Positions 61,847 to 64,000 of a stretch of 64,000 bases of DNA are shown piece after piece. The stretch comes from Mesorhizobium japonicum MAFF 303099. GTDB lineage: Bacteria > Pseudomonadota > Alphaproteobacteria > Rhizobiales > Rhizobiaceae. Made by a program: the position numbers and the translations under genes. Within the stretch, counting starts at the first letter, position 1. Each line of letters opens with the position of its first letter. The stretch is from NCBI RefSeq assembly GCF_000009625.1, contig NC_002678.2:1302001-1366000 (forward strand), in the 5' to 3' direction. The notes below the pieces were generated by a model. That model was not told the DNA's origin. It saw nothing but the letters and a program-made list of their open reading frames with translations, and did not search any database.

Positions 61847-62689
61847 TCAGCCGAGACGAAGAAGCAGTTCAACGGGTGCGAGAATACCGCCTTCAAGCGC
61901 GGCGGTGATATTGGCGATCTTGCTGCGGGCATCCTCGCCCATGACGAGGCCGACGCCGGGCGGCGGCTTCTTGCCCTCCGCTTGCGCGGCGGCCATCCGG
62001 GCACGCATCGCGGCGAAGAATTCGATGGCGAAAGCACCGCGCCGCCGCTCGGCGACGACGGAGAAGCCGGAAGCCGTGGCAGCCGAGCGATAGTCGTCGG
62101 GCGTGGCAACGAAGGACATGCTCTCGTCCGAAGCCCATGGCAGCGGATAGGTCAGCGCGCCGTCCTTGAGCCGCATCACGTCGTAGACGGCGAAGACGCC
62201 GCCCGGCTTGAGCACACGCGCGGCCTCGCCCATCAGCTTTTTCTTGTCGGGAAGGTTCATGCCGACATGCAGGATCATGGCCGCGTCGAAGCCGGCATCG
62301 GCGAACGGCATGTCCAGCGCGCTGCCTTGCACGAAGTGCGTCCTGTCGGCCATGCCCGCGCGCTTCGACAGGCTGGTCGCGATATCGACATAGCTTTGCG
62401 TGAGATCGATGCCGGTGACATCGGCGCCGGCTTCGTTGGCGGCAAAACGGGCGGGACCGCCCACACCGGAACCAATATCGAGCAGCATGGCTCCTGGTTT
62501 CAGCCCCATCTGCCCGATGAGTTCCCTTGTGGCGGCGACACCGCCAATGTGGAATTCGTCGACCGCTTCGAGATCGTCGGCACGCAGATGGGCAACGTCC
62601 ACGCCCGTATCGGCGAGCGCGGCAAGGATGCGCTGCTCGAGACCCGCTATGTCGTAGTGACGGGCGATGCCCGGTTCCACCGTGGCCAT
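61847..62689 (-). CDS. SAM-dependent methyltransferase between preT and preA
   Basis: 280 aa, class I methyltransferase. Motif I MLLDIGSGVGGPARFAA at about 88-104, then VTGIDLTQSYVDIA, and ALDMPFADAGFDAAMILHVGMNLPDK. It resembles UbiE/sterol-type small-molecule methyltransferases. It starts 5 bp after the preT stop and ends 12 bp before the preA start, so it is translated from the same message. No known step of reductive pyrimidine breakdown needs a methyl transfer. Substrate unknown. Confidence 0.88.
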   Translation of the reverse strand: MATVEPGIARHYDIAGLEQRILAALADTGVDVAHLRADDLEAVDEFHIGGVAATRELIGQMGLKPGAMLLDIGSGVGGPARFAANEAGADVTGIDLTQSYVDIATSLSKRAGMADRTHFVQGSALDMPFADAGFDAAMILHVGMNLPDKKKLMGEAARVLKPGGVFAVYDVMRLKDGALTYPLPWASDESMSFVATPDDYRSAATASGFSVVAERRRGAFAIEFFAAMRARMAAAQAEGKKPPPGVGLVMGEDARSKIANITAALEGGILAPVELLLRLG

Positions 62690-62694
62690 GATCC

Positions 62695-64000
62695 TTATCC
62701 CTGCGTCAGACTCCTGTGTATGCTTTCCGCCGCATCGCGCCCTTGCGCCACGGCCGAGACGGTCAGGTCGTCACCGCCAAAGATGCAGTCGCCGCCGGCC
62801 CAGACTTTCGCCAGCGATGTCCGCCCTTCCCCGTCGACCTTGATGCGGCCGGCTTCGAGCTCGATCGAGGCCTCGCTGCCGTTGAGCGCGGCCGGGACAA
62901 AGCTCTGGCCGATCGCCTTGAACACCTGGTCGGCGACGAGCGTCAACGTCTCGCCGGTGCCGGCGAGCTTGTCGCCCTTCAATGCCGTGTATTCGAGTTC
63001 GATGCCCGACACCTGGCCGGCCTCGGCGATCACCCGCTTCGGCTGCAGCCAGTGGCGGATGGTGACGCCGTTGGCGGCGGCAAGATCCTGCTCGAACCCA
63101 GAAGCGTTCATGTGCTCCTGACCACGACGGTAGCAGATCGTCACCTCCTCGGCGCCGAGCAGCTTAGACTGCACGGCGGCGTCGATCGCCGTCATGCCGC
63201 CGCCGATGACGACGACGCGCCGGCCGACCGGCAGGCCGGAGAGATCGCTGGCCTGGCGCAGCTCGGCGATGAACTCCACCGCATTGGTGACGCCTTCGGC
63301 ATCCTCGCCATCGGCGCGCAGCGCGTTGACGCCGCCAAGCCCCATGCCGAGGAACACCGCGTCGTAGTTGCGGATCAGGTCGGAAAGCTGGTAGTCGCGG
63401 CCGAGCGCCTTGCCGTTCTGGATGTCGATGCCGCCGATCGCGGTGACATATTCGACCTCGGCCTGGGCGAAATTGTCGACGCTCTTATAGGCGGCGATGC
63501 CGTATTCGTTGAGGCCGCCGGCCTTCGGCCGTGCTTCCAGTATGGTTACGTCATGGCCATGACGGGCGAGCCGGTGCGCGGCGGCAAGGCCGGCCGGGCC
63601 GGCCCCGACCACGGCGACCGTCTTTCCGGTCGGCTCCGCGCGCGGGTAGAACTGCTTGTTCTCGGCCATGGCGACATCGGTGGCGTAGCGCTGCAGGCGT
63701 CCGATCTGCACCGGCTTGCCTTCCGCCACCTCGCGCACGCAGACCTCTTCGCACAGCGTCTCGGTCGGGCAGACGCGAGCGCACATGCCGCCCAAAATGT
63801 TCTGGTCGAAGATGGTCTTGGCTGAGCCGATCGGGTTGCCGGTCGAGATCTGACGGATAAACAGCGGGATGTCGATCGAGGTCGGGCACGCGTTCATGCA
63901 TGGCGCGTCATAGCAGAAATAGCAGCGGTCGGATTCGACCAACCCCTCATGATGATCGAGCGGCGGATGCAGGTCGGAAAAATTATCGGCGTACTGCTCG
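62695..64000 (-). CDS. preT: NAD-dependent dihydropyrimidine dehydrogenase, subunit PreT (N-terminus beyond window)
   Basis: FAD/NAD/iron-sulfur electron-entry subunit, GltD-like. The frame runs through the right edge (EQYADNFSDLHPPLDHHEGL precedes the internal TTG at 63942), so at least 435 residues are seen and the start is outside. N-terminal cysteine clusters YFCYDAPCMNACP and CARVCPTETLCEEVC bind 4Fe-4S. FAD site VAVVGAGPAGLAAAHRLA, NAD site VVVIGGGMTAIDAA, and the final AGGDCIFGG. Upstream of the methyltransferase and preA in one operon. Confidence 0.94.
   Translation of the reverse strand, partial: EQYADNFSDLHPPLDHHEGLVESDRCYFCYDAPCMNACPTSIDIPLFIRQISTGNPIGSAKTIFDQNILGGMCARVCPTETLCEEVCVREVAEGKPVQIGRLQRYATDVAMAENKQFYPRAEPTGKTVAVVGAGPAGLAAAHRLARHGHDVTILEARPKAGGLNEYGIAAYKSVDNFAQAEVEYVTAIGGIDIQNGKALGRDYQLSDLIRNYDAVFLGMGLGGVNALRADGEDAEGVTNAVEFIAELRQASDLSGLPVGRRVVVIGGGMTAIDAAVQSKLLGAEEVTICYRRGQEHMNASGFEQDLAAANGVTIRHWLQPKRVIAEAGQVSGIELEYTALKGDKLAGTGETLTLVADQVFKAIGQSFVPAALNGSEASIELEAGRIKVDGEGRTSLAKVWAGGDCIFGGDDLTVSAVAQGRDAAESIHRSLTQG

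Noticed and set aside
60512..63121. 869-codon open frame on the plus strand
   Set aside because: Antisense to preA, the methyltransferase and preT at once. No real gene spans three opposite genes, and the composition is typical of a shadow frame.

Overview
The window looks like a chromosomal segment of a high-GC alphaproteobacterium of the Rhizobiales, most likely Mesorhizobium or a close relative. The reasons are the mraZ-rsmH-ftsL-ftsI order at the left edge, the btaAB betaine-lipid genes behind a Pho box, the preTA/hydantoinase pyrimidine catabolic genes, and several palindromic intergenic repeats of a type I remember from rhizobial genomes. I see no prophage, insertion sequence, CRISPR array, tRNA or rRNA. 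Nearly all the DNA is ordinary densely packed chromosome, and the very long antisense open frames are by-products of high GC.

Layout. 1-3.2 kb: start of the division and cell-wall (dcw) cluster on the minus strand (ftsI partial, ftsL, rsmH, mraZ) with a tandem TGGGN array upstream. 3.2-7.7 kb: a PLP sulfur-amino-acid enzyme, RNase P RNA, and envelope genes (lytic transglycosylase, AmiD-type amidase, TerB-DnaJ protein, lipoprotein). 7.8-14.3 kb: a fused 5-oxoprolinase, btaA-btaB behind a Pho box, and a higBA toxin-antitoxin pair. 14.3-20.3 kb: a serine hydrolase, a GH25 lysozyme whose 3' end has been tandemly duplicated, an MltB-type transglycosylase, and a divergent LysR/SDR pair with a perfect operator-like palindrome. 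20.3-36.6 kb: decarboxylase, DMT exporter, a 28-residue membrane protein, an ArsR-methyltransferase regulator with metF, trmO, an (R)-amine-transaminase-like enzyme, TetR/MOSC, small enzymes, a KAS III-like synthase, tam and ettA. 36.8-45.8 kb: membrane GGDEF protein, RNase T2, hydrolase, a CoA-transferase/ThDP-enzyme operon, a CHRD protein, and a methionine gamma-lyase-like gene opposite an Lrp regulator.

45.8-64 kb is the most coherent block, a reductive pyrimidine degradation region. preT and preA (with an unrelated-looking methyltransferase between them) reduce uracil or thymine. hydA opens the ring, a beta-ureidopropionase releases the beta-amino acid, and an omega-aminotransferase deaminates it. 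A divergent RutR-type TetR regulator sits beside a RutR-box-like palindrome. An NMT1/THI5-type ABC importer next door may bring in the pyrimidine. Two tandem, related, small secreted proteins end the hydA operon. An unrelated insert (XRE regulator, two SDRs, DoxX, AhpD-like, Rrf2) separates the preTA part from the hydA part.

Start codons were chosen from ribosome-binding sites, signal peptides and 4-bp ATGA overlaps. All functional names rest on motif recognition by eye; no database search was run.
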